From the NCBI GenBank assembly GCA_943787175.1, contig CALSLK010000006.1, positions 410,095 through 474,094 on the forward strand: 64,000 bases of DNA. The letters are read 5' to 3'. A program made the position numbers and the translations under genes. The stretch is from an uncultured Alphaproteobacteria bacterium (lineage in GTDB: Bacteria; Pseudomonadota; Alphaproteobacteria; SP197). Of this stretch, positions 16,091-24,571 are shown piece after piece (within the stretch, counting starts at the first letter, position 1; every line of letters starts with the position of its first letter). Below the pieces are notes generated by a model. That model was not told the DNA's origin and searched no databases. It saw nothing but the letters and a program-made list of their open reading frames with translations.

Positions 16091-17076
16091 CGCTGGTCCG
16101 AGCCTCCGCTTTCACCATCGTAGGCGCGCACAATCCGGGTCACCAGTTCGTGGCGTACGACATCAGCAGCCGTAAACCGCACCGTGCTGATACCCTTGAC
16201 GCCCTCAAGGACACGCAAAGCATCAGCCAAACCCGAAGTCTGGCCGGCGGGAAGATCAATCTGTGACAGGTCGCCGGTTACGACCATGCGGGCGTTTTCG
16301 CCCAGGCGGGTCAGAAACATCTTCATCTGCACCGCCGTCGTATTCTGTGCCTCATCCAGAATGACAAAGGCATTGGCCAGCGTGCGCCCGCGCATGAAGG
16401 CAAGCGGGGCAACCTCGATATCGTCGCTTTCCAAACGGCGCGCGACCTTTTCACCAGGCATCATGTCATGGAGTGCGTCATAAAGCGGGCGCAGATAGGG
16501 GTCGACCTTGTCGCGCAGATCACCGGGCAGAAAACCGAGACGTTCACCAGCCTCCACGGCAGGGCGTGACAGCACGATGCGATCAACCTTGCCTGCTTCC
16601 ATCATCGCAACGGCCATGGCGACTGCCAGATAGGTCTTGCCGGTACCGGCCGGCCCCAGTGCAAACACCAGTTCGTTATCCATGAGGGTCTGGAGATAAC
16701 GGGCCTGGTTGCGTGAGCGTGGTGTAATCCGTCGCTTGGGCGTGCGGACTTCCATCATGGGCGCAGAACCTTCGCCATCCGGCAGAGGTTCCTTTGCCAT
16801 ACGCAGGGCAGCATCAACATCGGCCAGCCCAACCGACAGGCCACTCTTCAGGCGGCCATAAAGCTGGTTCAGAACGCCAACCACCGCCTCGGCGGAGACC
16901 TCGGGGCCTGCGACTGCAATCTGATTGCCACGTGACGTCAAGGAGACTTCAAGCTGCTGTTCGATGCGCGCCAGATTGCGGTCATGGTCGCCGTAAAGAA
17001 CAGAAAGCAGGGCATTGTCATCAAAGGTCAGGTAGCGCAACGCTTCGGCCGAATCCTGCACGGTGGGAATCGCCAT
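16087..17076 (-). CDS. phoH: PhoH-like ATPase (PhoL/YbeZ)
   Basis: A 329-residue P-loop ATPase. Walker A is GPAGTGKTYLAVAMA (about residue 140) and Walker B is the segment AFVILDEAQNTT (about 235). Further signatures are RPAVEAGERLGFLPGDLRDKVDPYLRPLYDAL and ARMVVTGDLSQIDLP. YbeZ proteins partner with YbeY in rRNA processing and share its operon, as here. It overlaps ybeY and abuts miaB at one base. Confidence 0.95.
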   Translation of the reverse strand: MAIPTVQDSAEALRYLTFDDNALLSVLYGDHDRNLARIEQQLEVSLTSRGNQIAVAGPEVSAEAVVGVLNQLYGRLKSGLSVGLADVDAALRMAKEPLPDGEGSAPMMEVRTPKRRITPRSRNQARYLQTLMDNELVFALGPAGTGKTYLAVAMAVAMMEAGKVDRIVLSRPAVEAGERLGFLPGDLRDKVDPYLRPLYDALHDMMPGEKVARRLESDDIEVAPLAFMRGRTLANAFVILDEAQNTTAVQMKMFLTRLGENARMVVTGDLSQIDLPAGQTSGLADALRVLEGVKGISTVRFTAADVVRHELVTRIVRAYDGESGGSDQR

Positions 17077-18479
17077 CAGGCCACCTGCACAGTGGTCGGA
17101 TGCGCGGTCTCGCCAGCGGGACTTGCCAGGGTACCGGTCAACGACTTCGCATTCGCTCCGACCAGCGTGACGGGCGCAATCTGGCCCAGCATCTCTGGAC
17201 CGGCTTCGACATAAACCGCCTGCAGCCAGGGCGTGCGTCCCACCATCTGTCCCTGCCTGCGGCCAATCCGTTCAAAAAGAACCGGCGCCTGGCAACCCAC
17301 AGTGGCGTGGTTGAACGCGACCTGCTGGGCATCGAGTATCTGCTGCAGCGCGGCAAGCCGATCTGTCTTCACGGCTTCGGGAACCTGCTGGCCGGCTGTT
17401 GAGGCCGGAGTTCCCGGCCGGGCGCTATACTTGAACGAGAAGGCCGAAGCATAGGTCACGTCGGTGACCAGTTTCAGGGTATCGGCAAAATCAAGATCGC
17501 TTTCGCCTGGAAATCCGACGATGAAATCGCCCGACATCGCAATATCAGGCCGGGCGTTGCGGATGCGATCGATCAGATGGCGGTAATCATCAGCCGTGTG
17601 ACGCCGGTTCATGGCCTTCAGGATCGTATCGCTGCCCGACTGCACGGGAAGATGGAGATACGGCATCAGGGCATCGACCTCGCCGTGGGCCTTGATCAGG
17701 GCATCATCCATATCGCGGGGATGCGAGGTCGTGTAACGGATCCGCGCAAGGCCATCGATTTCGGCAAGCCCGTAGATCAGGCGCGCCAGTGACCAGTCGC
17801 GTCCTTCGGGCCCTTCCCCGTGATAGGCATTGACGTTCTGACCCAACAGGGTGATTTCGCGCACGCCGGAGGCAACCAGACGGCGCGCCTCTGCCAGCAC
17901 GGCCTGGGCAGGCCGTGAAAACTCCGAGCCGCGGGTATAGGGCACAACGCAGAACGTGCAGAACTTGTCACATCCTTCCTGCACGGAAAGGAAGGCGGAG
18001 GGACCGTCAACGGCCTGCGTGTCGGGCAGATGATCAAACTTCGATTCGGCTGGAAATTCGGTGTCGAGCACCGCGCCGGTCGAGCGATGGGCGCGTGCCA
18101 CCAGCTCGGGGAGGCGGTGATAGGTCTGGGGGCCCACGATCAGGTCAACCACCGGTGCGCGCCGGCGCATCTCTTCGCTCTCGGCCTGGGCGACACAACC
18201 TGCGACGGCAATCAGCATCTGGTTGCCGCGTTCGGCTGATTCTTCTTTCAGGATGCGCAGACGACCAAGTTCGGAATAGACCTTCTCGGCAGCCTTCTCG
18301 CGAATATGACACGTGTTCAGGATCACCAGATCCGCCCCTTCAGGCGCATCGGTTGCTGCATAACCAAGCGGCGCCAGCAGATCGGCCATACGACCGGAGT
18401 CGTAGACGTTCATCTGGCAGCCATAGGTCTTGATATAGAGTTTTCTGGGCAATCGCGGATCGCTGTGATGACGCTTCAA
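17076..18479 (-). CDS. miaB: tRNA-2-methylthio-N6-isopentenyladenosine synthase
   Basis: A 467-residue radical-SAM methylthiotransferase that modifies A37 of tRNAs. N-terminal UPF0004 domain: [34 protein letters not shown] and [11 protein letters not shown] carry the three Cys ligands of the auxiliary cluster. Radical-SAM motif [15 protein letters not shown] holds the CxxxCxxC ligands (about residues 172-179). The C-terminal TRAM domain follows [26 protein letters not shown]. It heads the miaB-phoH-ybeY-corC-lnt run. Confidence 0.96.
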   Translation of the reverse strand: MKRHHSDPRLPRKLYIKTYGCQMNVYDSGRMADLLAPLGYAATDAPEGADLVILNTCHIREKAAEKVYSELGRLRILKEESAERGNQMLIAVAGCVAQAESEEMRRRAPVVDLIVGPQTYHRLPELVARAHRSTGAVLDTEFPAESKFDHLPDTQAVDGPSAFLSVQEGCDKFCTFCVVPYTRGSEFSRPAQAVLAEARRLVASGVREITLLGQNVNAYHGEGPEGRDWSLARLIYGLAEIDGLARIRYTTSHPRDMDDALIKAHGEVDALMPYLHLPVQSGSDTILKAMNRRHTADDYRHLIDRIRNARPDIAMSGDFIVGFPGESDLDFADTLKLVTDVTYASAFSFKYSARPGTPASTAGQQVPEAVKTDRLAALQQILDAQQVAFNHATVGCQAPVLFERIGRRQGQMVGRTPWLQAVYVEAGPEMLGQIAPVTLVGANAKSLTGTLASPAGETAHPTTVQVA

Positions 18480-18606
18480 GAGCGTTCAGTATGGAAGCGT
18501 TTCATGTCGCTTTTGCATGGTCCGGTATCTGGTTCAAAATCCGTCGCACCATGCCGAATTCGGCCCGGTACAGACGCGATACCATGCCTTAGCCACCCGG
18601 CGGGAG

Positions 18607-19437
18607 TCAATTCGTGCTCGCCTTCTTCAACCGGCCGCCCAGGCCACGCCGTCGCTTTGGCGCCAGTCGGCCGGAAAGTGCGGTGGCGACGGCGTCGCCA
18701 ATGATCTCCTGACACTGTTCGGCCAGAACGCGGCGATCGCCGCCGGCGTCATCAATGGATATGGGCGGATGAAACTGCACGATGATCGTGACAACCCCGG
18801 TTTTCAGCATCTCCCAGGCATGGGGCACCAGGTCCATGTCGCCATACCAGGCATAATAGGGGCGCAATTCCCGATCCATCGGCAGGTTCGAGAACCCGGC
18901 ATAAGCGATGGAGATGGGTTGCACGGCCACTGGCTTATCGTTGACCCTTTGCTGGGCAACGGCAAACAGGGCGCGTTTGAACGGCAGGATCTTGTTGCCG
19001 TCGCTGGTGGTGCCTTCGGGGAACAGAATCAGGCGCTCGCCGGCATCCAGACGTTCCTGAATGGCGGTCTTGTGTTTGCCGGCCTGGCTTCTGCGCCGGT
19101 CGACAAACACGGTACGCTGCAGCTTGGCCAGCAACCCGAAGCCCGGCCAGTTACCCACCTCGGACTTGGCGACAAAGCTGCCGCGTACCAGAGCGCCCAG
19201 GATTTCGATATCGAGATAGGAGGTGTGGTTGGCGACAAACAGACATGGGCGTTCACGCGACACCCGCCCGCGAATATCAAGGCGAATGCCCAGAATGCGC
19301 AGCACGATGCGGTGATAAAACTGCGGGAAGGCGTGGCTTGCACGTGCACCCAGTGTGACCAGAACGATCTGCACGGGCAGACAGGCCAGCGTGAAACCGA
19401 CATATCCCAGTGCCCGGATGGCAGCGAGCAGCGTCAT
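18607..19437 (-). CDS. olsA: 1-acyl-glycerol-3-phosphate-type acyltransferase, probable lyso-ornithine lipid acyltransferase OlsA
   Basis: A 276-residue membrane-associated PlsC-domain enzyme. The catalytic motif is NHTSYLD (about residue 76) and the substrate motif FPEGTTSDGNKI (about 145). Two hydrophobic stretches occur at the N-terminus (AAIRALGYVGFTLACLPVQIVLV). ATG 19437 is used because MTLLAAIRALG follows a 14-base gap after olsB; the longer open frame upstream lies inside olsB. Adjacent OlsB makes lyso-ornithine lipid, so O-acylation to ornithine lipid is the likely step. A phosphatidic-acid-forming PlsC or a sulfur-aminolipid acyltransferase are alternatives. Confidence 0.85.
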   Translation of the reverse strand: MTLLAAIRALGYVGFTLACLPVQIVLVTLGARASHAFPQFYHRIVLRILGIRLDIRGRVSRERPCLFVANHTSYLDIEILGALVRGSFVAKSEVGNWPGFGLLAKLQRTVFVDRRRSQAGKHKTAIQERLDAGERLILFPEGTTSDGNKILPFKRALFAVAQQRVNDKPVAVQPISIAYAGFSNLPMDRELRPYYAWYGDMDLVPHAWEMLKTGVVTIIVQFHPPISIDDAGGDRRVLAEQCQEIIGDAVATALSGRLAPKRRRGLGGRLKKASTN

Positions 19438-19451
19438 GAGGACGGCACCAT

Positions 19452-20306
19452 CTAGGCGCCTCCTGGACCTGTGCCCAGATCGTCGTCTTCGGCGTCCTCG
19501 TCCTTCTTGTAGCGTTTGTCGAACTTGTCGGAGATCACCGACATATCGAGTACGACACAGACATCGGTGGTGTTGAACTGACGGTCGATCACCGCGCCAT
19601 CGCCAAAGCGGCAACCTGCCCTGGCATAACCCTTGATCAGCGGCGGCAGACTCGAGCGACCCTTGATCGCGTCGATTTCTTCAATGGGTAACCGGTTCAT
19701 GTCGATATAGAGGTCATCAAGCGCGCGCGGACAGATGGCGTCGGGTGCCTGCAGATGATGATGCAGATAGGAAAGCGGGCGCGCCAGTTCATCAGGATCG
19801 ATGCCGTGCAGGCTGGCGCAGCCGAACATGATGCGGATGTCGTGCTGGTTGGAGTAGGCGCCCAATCCGCGCAGCAACGCCTGTACTGCTGCACCGGCGC
19901 GATAATTCATGTCGACGCAACTGCGGCCCAGCTCGACCAGTTCGCCTTCGACGGCGAGCAGCTTGGAGATGTCGTATTCGCCGGAGGTGTAAAACTTGCC
20001 GAACTTCTCAGCGACCGAACGGCGCAGCAGGCGATAGGTGCCCACAATCGACTCATCGCCATCGCGTTTGGTATCGCGCACGATCAGGTGATCGCAGACT
20101 TCGTCGAATTCATCAAAATCGCGCCCCTCGGCCTCCATGGAACCGATCGGCTTGGCCTTCATCTCGTCATAGAAAACGCGGTAGCGCAGCCGCTGGACAG
20201 CGCGGATCTCGGATTCATCACGGGCCAGTCGCAGTTCCAGGGGACCCAGCATGATGCCGGTTTCCAGGAGGGCTGCTTCGCTGTTCGCCTCATGCATGGC
20301 GGGCAC
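19452..20306 (-). CDS. olsB: L-ornithine N-alpha-acyltransferase (GNAT fold)
   Basis: A 284-residue enzyme of the OlsB family, which transfers a 3-hydroxyacyl group from acyl carrier protein to ornithine to start ornithine-lipid synthesis. Recognisable segments are LELRLARDESEIRAVQRLRYRVFYDEM (about 21-47), DEFDEVCDHLIVRD, IVGTYRLLRR, LVELGRSCVDMNYR and IMFGCASLHGIDP, then PPLIKGYARAGCRFGDGAVID. Start GTG 20306 or ATG 20297. The charged C-terminal tail is unusual but seen in relatives. It pairs with olsA and lies six bases after fur. Confidence 0.9.
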   Translation of the reverse strand: MPAMHEANSEAALLETGIMLGPLELRLARDESEIRAVQRLRYRVFYDEMKAKPIGSMEAEGRDFDEFDEVCDHLIVRDTKRDGDESIVGTYRLLRRSVAEKFGKFYTSGEYDISKLLAVEGELVELGRSCVDMNYRAGAAVQALLRGLGAYSNQHDIRIMFGCASLHGIDPDELARPLSYLHHHLQAPDAICPRALDDLYIDMNRLPIEEIDAIKGRSSLPPLIKGYARAGCRFGDGAVIDRQFNTTDVCVVLDMSVISDKFDKRYKKDEDAEDDDLGTGPGGA

Positions 20307-20312
20307 GCAAGG

Positions 20313-20738
20313 TCAGGAGCCCTTGGCCGGCTTCACGGGCTTGCCGTAAAGCTCAAGGCGATGGTCGACCAGGTGGAAACCCAGGCGTTTGGCAATCTTG
20401 TCCTGCAGGGCTTCAAGTTCCTCGTCAAAAAATTCGATGACTTCGCCAGTATCGACGTTGATCAGGTGATCATGATGTTCATCTTCTTCGGTCGCTTCGT
20501 AACGCGCGCGCCCGCCGCCAAAGTCGTGGCTCTGGATGATCTGGGAATCTTCAAACAGGCGCAGCGTGCGGTAAACCGTTGCCAGGCTGATTCGGTCATC
20601 CAGCGCAGAGGCCCTTCGATAGACCTCTTCAACATCAGGATGATCCTCGGAATCTGACAGAACACGGGCGATGACGCGCCGCTGCTCGGTCATCTTCAAA
20701 CCCTTGTCGATACAAGCTTGTTCAATACGCGATGTCAT
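20313..20738 (-). CDS. fur: Fur-family metal-responsive regulator
   Basis: A 141-residue repressor with an N-terminal winged helix (TEQRRVIARVLSDSEDHPDVEEVYRRAS, then ISLATVYRTLRLFEDSQII) and a dimer/metal domain with HDFGGGRARYEATEEDEHHDHLINVDTGEVIEFFDEELE. The HHDH cluster and the downstream Glu/His residues are typical ligands. The usual CxxC zinc pair is absent (LINVDTG where others have LIC-x-x-C), as in many alphaproteobacterial Fur/Mur proteins, which respond to manganese or iron. It heads a likely fur-olsB-olsA run. Confidence 0.92.
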   Translation of the reverse strand: MTSRIEQACIDKGLKMTEQRRVIARVLSDSEDHPDVEEVYRRASALDDRISLATVYRTLRLFEDSQIIQSHDFGGGRARYEATEEDEHHDHLINVDTGEVIEFFDEELEALQDKIAKRLGFHLVDHRLELYGKPVKPAKGS

Positions 20739-20808
20739 GATGTCCGAATTTTAACCTGCAATTCACGCCAGCACCATGGCCAGCACCTATCCCCGCCAGG
20801 GAGGTGGT

Positions 20809-20837
20809 TTCACCCGGCGCTGGGGCACCCATATAAT
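20809..20837 (+). promoter_or_regulatory. Possible sigma-70 promoter for the TusA-like gene
   Basis: TATAAT at 20832-20837 is a perfect -10 hexamer, with TTCACC (four of six matches to the -35 consensus) 17 bases upstream. It lies 44 bases before the TTG start of the TusA-like gene, in the fur-tusA divergent spacer. Confidence 0.45.
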
Positions 20838-20880
20838 GCAAAAGCCCCTTTGAGGCTCCTGTTTGCCGAAAGGATCGATC

Positions 20881-21138
20881 TTGAGCCAGAATCCTGCCCG
20901 CACCGACACCGATATCTTCCTCGATATCACACCCGATGTCTGTCCGCTCACGTTTGTGAAGACCAAGCTCGCCATCGAGAAGATGTCGGTGGGTGAAACG
21001 CTCGAAGTGCGCCTGAACGACGGCGAACCGCTCAAGAATGTGCCGCGTTCGGTCGAAGAGCATGGTCACCAGATCCTCTCGCTGGAGCGCGAGGAAGAGG
21101 GCTCGCAGGTTTGGCGCCTGGTGGTCAGGAAGACTTAA
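20881..21138 (+). CDS. Sulfurtransferase TusA-family protein
   Basis: An 85-residue TusA/SirA-fold protein. Its TTG start at 20881 is chosen because AAGGA lies seven bases upstream; an upstream TTG at 20863 lacks a ribosome site. The family Cys is in DVCPLTFVKTKLAIEKM, where TusA has C-P-x-P: the second proline is Thr here, a known variant among TusA-like proteins. It is followed by the expected beta strands LEVRLNDGEPLKNVPRSVEEHGHQI. TusA proteins carry persulfide sulfur to tRNA thiolation or other acceptors; the substrate here is unknown. It converges with the tsaB-rimI gene, overlapping it by four bases. Confidence 0.85.
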   Translation: MSQNPARTDTDIFLDITPDVCPLTFVKTKLAIEKMSVGETLEVRLNDGEPLKNVPRSVEEHGHQILSLEREEEGSQVWRLVVRKT

Positions 21139-22247
21139 GAAAGTGCGCGTGTCAGCGTGAGGGCATCAACGCTCGATTTGCCGTTCTCGTAATATCCCTT
21201 GCGCCGGCCCGTCTGCTTGAAGCCTGCCCGGGCATAAAGCGTGCGTGCGGCAAGATTGTCCTCGGCAACTTCCAGGAACAGGTATCTGGCACCGGCACTG
21301 CGCACACGATCGGTGACGCCTGCGAGCAGGCGTGCGCCAATGCCTGATTTGCGCGCGCTTTCAAGCACGCCGACAGACAGCAGCTCGGCCTCGTCGGCAG
21401 TCTGGCGCACAAAGGCGAATCCCTGCTCGTGACCCTGGGGATCCACGGCAACCAGCGCAAAGTTGTTCTGTCGTTCCATGACGCGGGCGATGAAATCTGC
21501 ACTCCAGACCTCTTCAAAACAGCGTCCGTGCAAGTCAGAGAGCGCCTGGTTTTCATCCGGTTTTGCCACCCGCAGTTTGACCGGCGCCAGTTCTCCGGGC
21601 CGCTTGGCATCGGCCGGGCGCAGGTAAAGCGGCCCTGGCGGTGTTTTGGGAAACGGCTCTTCATCGGTTACGAAACGCTGGATGGCCAGCGCGGCGACCC
21701 TGCGCGCATCGGGCAGGTATTCCTCCGGGTCGATCATGACACCGGCCTGGTCTGCAAAGGCATCGGCACCACTGCCGACCGCCAGCCAGGAACCTTGGGG
21801 AAGGCGGCAATCGGCGCGCTCGGCGATCAGGGGCGGGGAAAGTGCTGCGCCGTCCTGCGCAAAGGTCTGCAGGTAGATCTGACCGCGCCGTGCATCCAGA
21901 GCGACCGCCAGGGAGCGACCGGCAAAGCTGTTCGCGTCAACCGAAGCGGCAAGGGTTTCATGGGTCGTGAAGCCGGCAATCGGCAGTCCTGCGGCCAGCG
22001 CCAGTCCCCGCGCAGCGGCCAGCCCGACACGCACGCCGGTAAAACTGCCGGGGCCCACCGTTACGGCAACCAGGTCCAACTGGTCAAACGCGATCCCCGC
22101 GCGATCCATGACTTCCAGGGTCATGGGAATCATGCGTTCGGCATGGCCACGGGTCATTGCCTCCCAGGCATTGGCCAGGACTTCATCGCCGTCGACCACG
22201 GCCACGGAACATGCCGCCAGTGTTGAATCAAGTGCCAGAACCTTCAT
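21135..22247 (-). CDS. tsaB-rimI: Fused TsaB (t6A37 threonylcarbamoyl complex) and RimI (S18 N-acetyltransferase)
   Basis: A 370-residue fusion. Residues 1 to about 215 are TsaB: MKVLALDSTLAACSVAVVDG, GPGSFTGVRVGLAAARGLALA, and DARRGQIYLQTF; TsaB holds TsaD for t6A37 synthesis in tRNA. Residues from about 222 form a GNAT domain: KPDENQALSDLHGRCFEEVWSADFI, AELLSVGVLESARKSGIGARLLAGV (acetyl-CoA loop) and LFLEVAEDNLAARTLYARAGF, typical of RimI. In most alphaproteobacteria these are two adjacent overlapping genes, so joining them in one frame is unusual though not unique. No stop or start codon separates the parts. Confidence 0.9.
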   Translation of the reverse strand: MKVLALDSTLAACSVAVVDGDEVLANAWEAMTRGHAERMIPMTLEVMDRAGIAFDQLDLVAVTVGPGSFTGVRVGLAAARGLALAAGLPIAGFTTHETLAASVDANSFAGRSLAVALDARRGQIYLQTFAQDGAALSPPLIAERADCRLPQGSWLAVGSGADAFADQAGVMIDPEEYLPDARRVAALAIQRFVTDEEPFPKTPPGPLYLRPADAKRPGELAPVKLRVAKPDENQALSDLHGRCFEEVWSADFIARVMERQNNFALVAVDPQGHEQGFAFVRQTADEAELLSVGVLESARKSGIGARLLAGVTDRVRSAGARYLFLEVAEDNLAARTLYARAGFKQTGRRKGYYENGKSSVDALTLTRALS

Positions 22248-22310
22248 GGGATGCCGCGTGCCTGCGTGGTAACATTGCCGCCAATCTTGATCCGCTCAGA
22301 GGATTCATCA

Positions 22311-22867
22311 TGACGCTGCTGGTCGAAATCAGCCCGCCCCGTTTCGACGTCATTGTCGACCTTGTCTATGGCCATGACGACAACTTCATGGGCGAGAGCA
22401 TCTACGGCAATGCGCGCTGCTTTCTGCATGCCGATGCAGCGGCATGTCTGGAGCTTGCTGTGGGTTACGCCGCTGAACAGGACTTGCGCCTGAAGATCAC
22501 AGATGCCTTCCGCCCGTCCGAAGCGCAATGGGCGCTGTGGAATCATACGCCCAACCCCGACTATGTCGCTGACCCCCGTCGTGGTTCGCCCCACAGCAGG
22601 GGCGTTGCGGTCGATGTCACGCTGCTGGATGTGGATGGGCGCGAGCTCGACATGGGCGGCCCGGTCGATGACCTCACTGCCAACGGACATCATGATGCCG
22701 TGGGCATCACGCCGGGCCAGCGTGCCAACAGGTTTCTGCTTCTTGGCATCATGACTGCGGCGGGCTTTGACTGGTACGTCAACGAGTGGTGGCATTATCA
22801 GCTCTTTGCACCGCGCCGTTATCCCGTGCTCAGTGATCGTGCTGCAGGCACGGGCATGATGGTGTAG
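22311..22867 (+). CDS. D-Ala-D-Ala dipeptidase, VanX/DdpX family
   Basis: A 185-residue zinc peptidase of family M15D with no visible signal peptide, so probably cytoplasmic. Motifs: ITDAFRPSEAQWALW (Arg near the active site), SPHSRGVAVDVTLLD with the zinc His and Asp, and WYVNEWWHYQLF with the catalytic Glu and third zinc His. VanX-type enzymes hydrolyse D-Ala-D-Ala and act in peptidoglycan recycling or glycopeptide resistance; there are no vanHA neighbours, so recycling is more likely. ATG 22311 has CAGAGGA upstream. It is divergent from tsaB-rimI. Confidence 0.92.
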
Positions 22868-22878
22868 CGCGGACTGCA

Positions 22879-23463
22879 TCAGACAATCTCGCAGGCCTCG
22901 TCAAAGGCGAATCGGTAGGCGCGCGGATCCAGTCCCGTGCGGTCGCCGTAACCCAGATTGACCAGAAAGTTGCTTTTGAAACTGGTGCCGTCGAAGAATT
23001 CCTTATCGACGCCGCCGCCGTCAAAACCCGACATGGGTCCACAGTCCAGTCCCAGTGCGCGCGCGCCCAGAATGAAGTATGCGCCCTGCAGGGTGGCATT
23101 GCGGAACGCGGTTTCCTGGGCGAGCTTGGCGCTGGATGTGAACCAGGACACGGCCTCCTCCATGAAAAGTCGCGGCAAATGCTCGTAGAACTTCGTGTCA
23201 TAGGCCAGTATGGAGACCACGGGGGCTGCCATGGTCTGTTCAACATTCGCCGACATCAGAAAGGGCTCAAGCCGAGCTTTGGCGGCATCGCTGACGACAA
23301 AGGTCACGCGCATGGGTGAACAGTTCGCGCTTGTCGGCCCCATCCGGACGAGATCCCACAGCGCTTCGAGCGTTTCCCGGCTGACTTCGCGGTCCTGCCA
23401 GCGTGATACCGTGCGTGCTTCGCGGAAGATGAGATCGAGTGACGTCTTGTCAAGCTTGTCCAT
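22879..23463 (-). CDS. rutE: RutE/HadB-type nitroreductase, probable malonic semialdehyde reductase
   Basis: A 194-residue flavin enzyme without a signal. The family pattern is clear: LDLIFREARTVSRWQDREVS, WDLVRMGPTSANCSPMRVTFV, MAAPVVSILAYDTKFYEHLPRLF, AFRNATLQGAYFILGARALGLDCGPMSGFD, and FLVNLGYGD-RTGLDPRAYR. RutE reduces malonic semialdehyde in uracil catabolism, but no other rut gene is present here, so it may serve more general detoxification. The start ATG at 23463 shares its bases with the divergent deacetylase start (CATG), which means each gene's promoter lies inside the other. Confidence 0.88.
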   Translation of the reverse strand: MDKLDKTSLDLIFREARTVSRWQDREVSRETLEALWDLVRMGPTSANCSPMRVTFVVSDAAKARLEPFLMSANVEQTMAAPVVSILAYDTKFYEHLPRLFMEEAVSWFTSSAKLAQETAFRNATLQGAYFILGARALGLDCGPMSGFDGGGVDKEFFDGTSFKSNFLVNLGYGDRTGLDPRAYRFAFDEACEIV

Positions 23464-24535
23464 GGCAGGATCCCTGCGTTCGCGTTTCGTAGGCTGGCTG
23501 ACAGGTGTAGCGCTGGCCCTGGGCACTGTCATCTTTGCGGTGCCGGTTGCGCAGGCGCAAGTCGATGGCGAACCTGCTTCAGCCGTGGTCCTGATGTACC
23601 ACCGGTTTGGTGATACCGGTGTGCCCTCGACCAACATCCGCCTTGATCAGTTCGAAGAGCATATCGCGATCCTGACGGACGGCCGCTACAACGTGCGCCC
23701 GCTTGAAGAGATTGTCGCAGCACTTGCTGCGGGCACGCCCCTACCGGACCGCACCATTGCGATCACGATCGATGACACCTATCGGTCAACCTACACAGAG
23801 GCGTTTCCGCGCCTGCAGGCTGCAGGCCTGCCGTTCACGCTGTTCGTCAATACGGATTCGGTCGGCCAGGTCGCTGGCGCGCTTAGCTGGTCGGAGATTC
23901 GCACCATGGCCGAGGCCGGTGTCACGATCGGCGCGCACAGTGCTGCCCATGGCCATATGGCGTTCATGGATCGCGGCACCATGGAACAGGATCTGGCGCG
24001 CATGACCTCGACCTTCCTGCGCGAACTGGGTTATGTGCCGCGCCTTTTTGCCTATCCTTATGGCGAATACAGTGCCGAGCTAGTCGCGATGATCGAAAAT
24101 GCCGGCTATGTCGCTGCCTTCGGCCAGCACTCCGGGGCTGTGGCAGATGGCGCCAATCTCTTCACGCTGCCGCGGTTTGCACTGAACGAGCGCTATGGTG
24201 AGCCTGATCGTTTCGCCACCATCGTCGATACCCTGGCGTTTCCGGTGCGCGACATCATGCCCGAAGATATGCCGATCCGTGGAACCGGCAGCGCGAACCC
24301 GCCATCCATCGGTTTCACGGCTGAAGAATCCGTGGGGTCTCTGCACAGGCTGGCCTGTTTTGCCTCGAACGGCGCGAATGTTGATCTGGAACTACTGGGC
24401 GACCGCCACGTCGAGATCCGGCTGGACCGGCCCTTTGGCCCAGGTCGCAGCCGTCTCAACTGTACTCTGCCCACGTCAGACGGACGCTTCCGCTGGCTGG
24501 GCCTGCCGTTCCTCGTGCCCGGAGGCACTGAGTAG
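23462..24535 (+). CDS. Secreted polysaccharide deacetylase (NodB/CE4 family)
   Basis: A 357-residue protein with a good signal peptide (residues 1-33, SRFVGWLTGVALALGTVIFAVPVAQAQ, cut after AQA). The CE4 domain follows: VVLMYHRFGDTG, IAITIDDTYRSTYTEAFP (metal Asp pair; TxDDG is altered to TIDDTY), IGAHSAAHGHMAF (metal His pair) and LFAYPYGEYSAELV. About 100 residues after the catalytic domain (from 260) have no clear family. Likely removes acetyl groups from a cell-wall or exported glycan in the periplasm. ATG 23462 gives the complete signal; upstream in-frame TTG codons are less likely. Confidence 0.88.
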   Translation: MAGSLRSRFVGWLTGVALALGTVIFAVPVAQAQVDGEPASAVVLMYHRFGDTGVPSTNIRLDQFEEHIAILTDGRYNVRPLEEIVAALAAGTPLPDRTIAITIDDTYRSTYTEAFPRLQAAGLPFTLFVNTDSVGQVAGALSWSEIRTMAEAGVTIGAHSAAHGHMAFMDRGTMEQDLARMTSTFLRELGYVPRLFAYPYGEYSAELVAMIENAGYVAAFGQHSGAVADGANLFTLPRFALNERYGEPDRFATIVDTLAFPVRDIMPEDMPIRGTGSANPPSIGFTAEESVGSLHRLACFASNGANVDLELLGDRHVEIRLDRPFGPGRSRLNCTLPTSDGRFRWLGLPFLVPGGTE

Positions 24536-24571
24536 GCAAGGTGGAAAAATCAGCTTGGAGATCGCTCCGGT

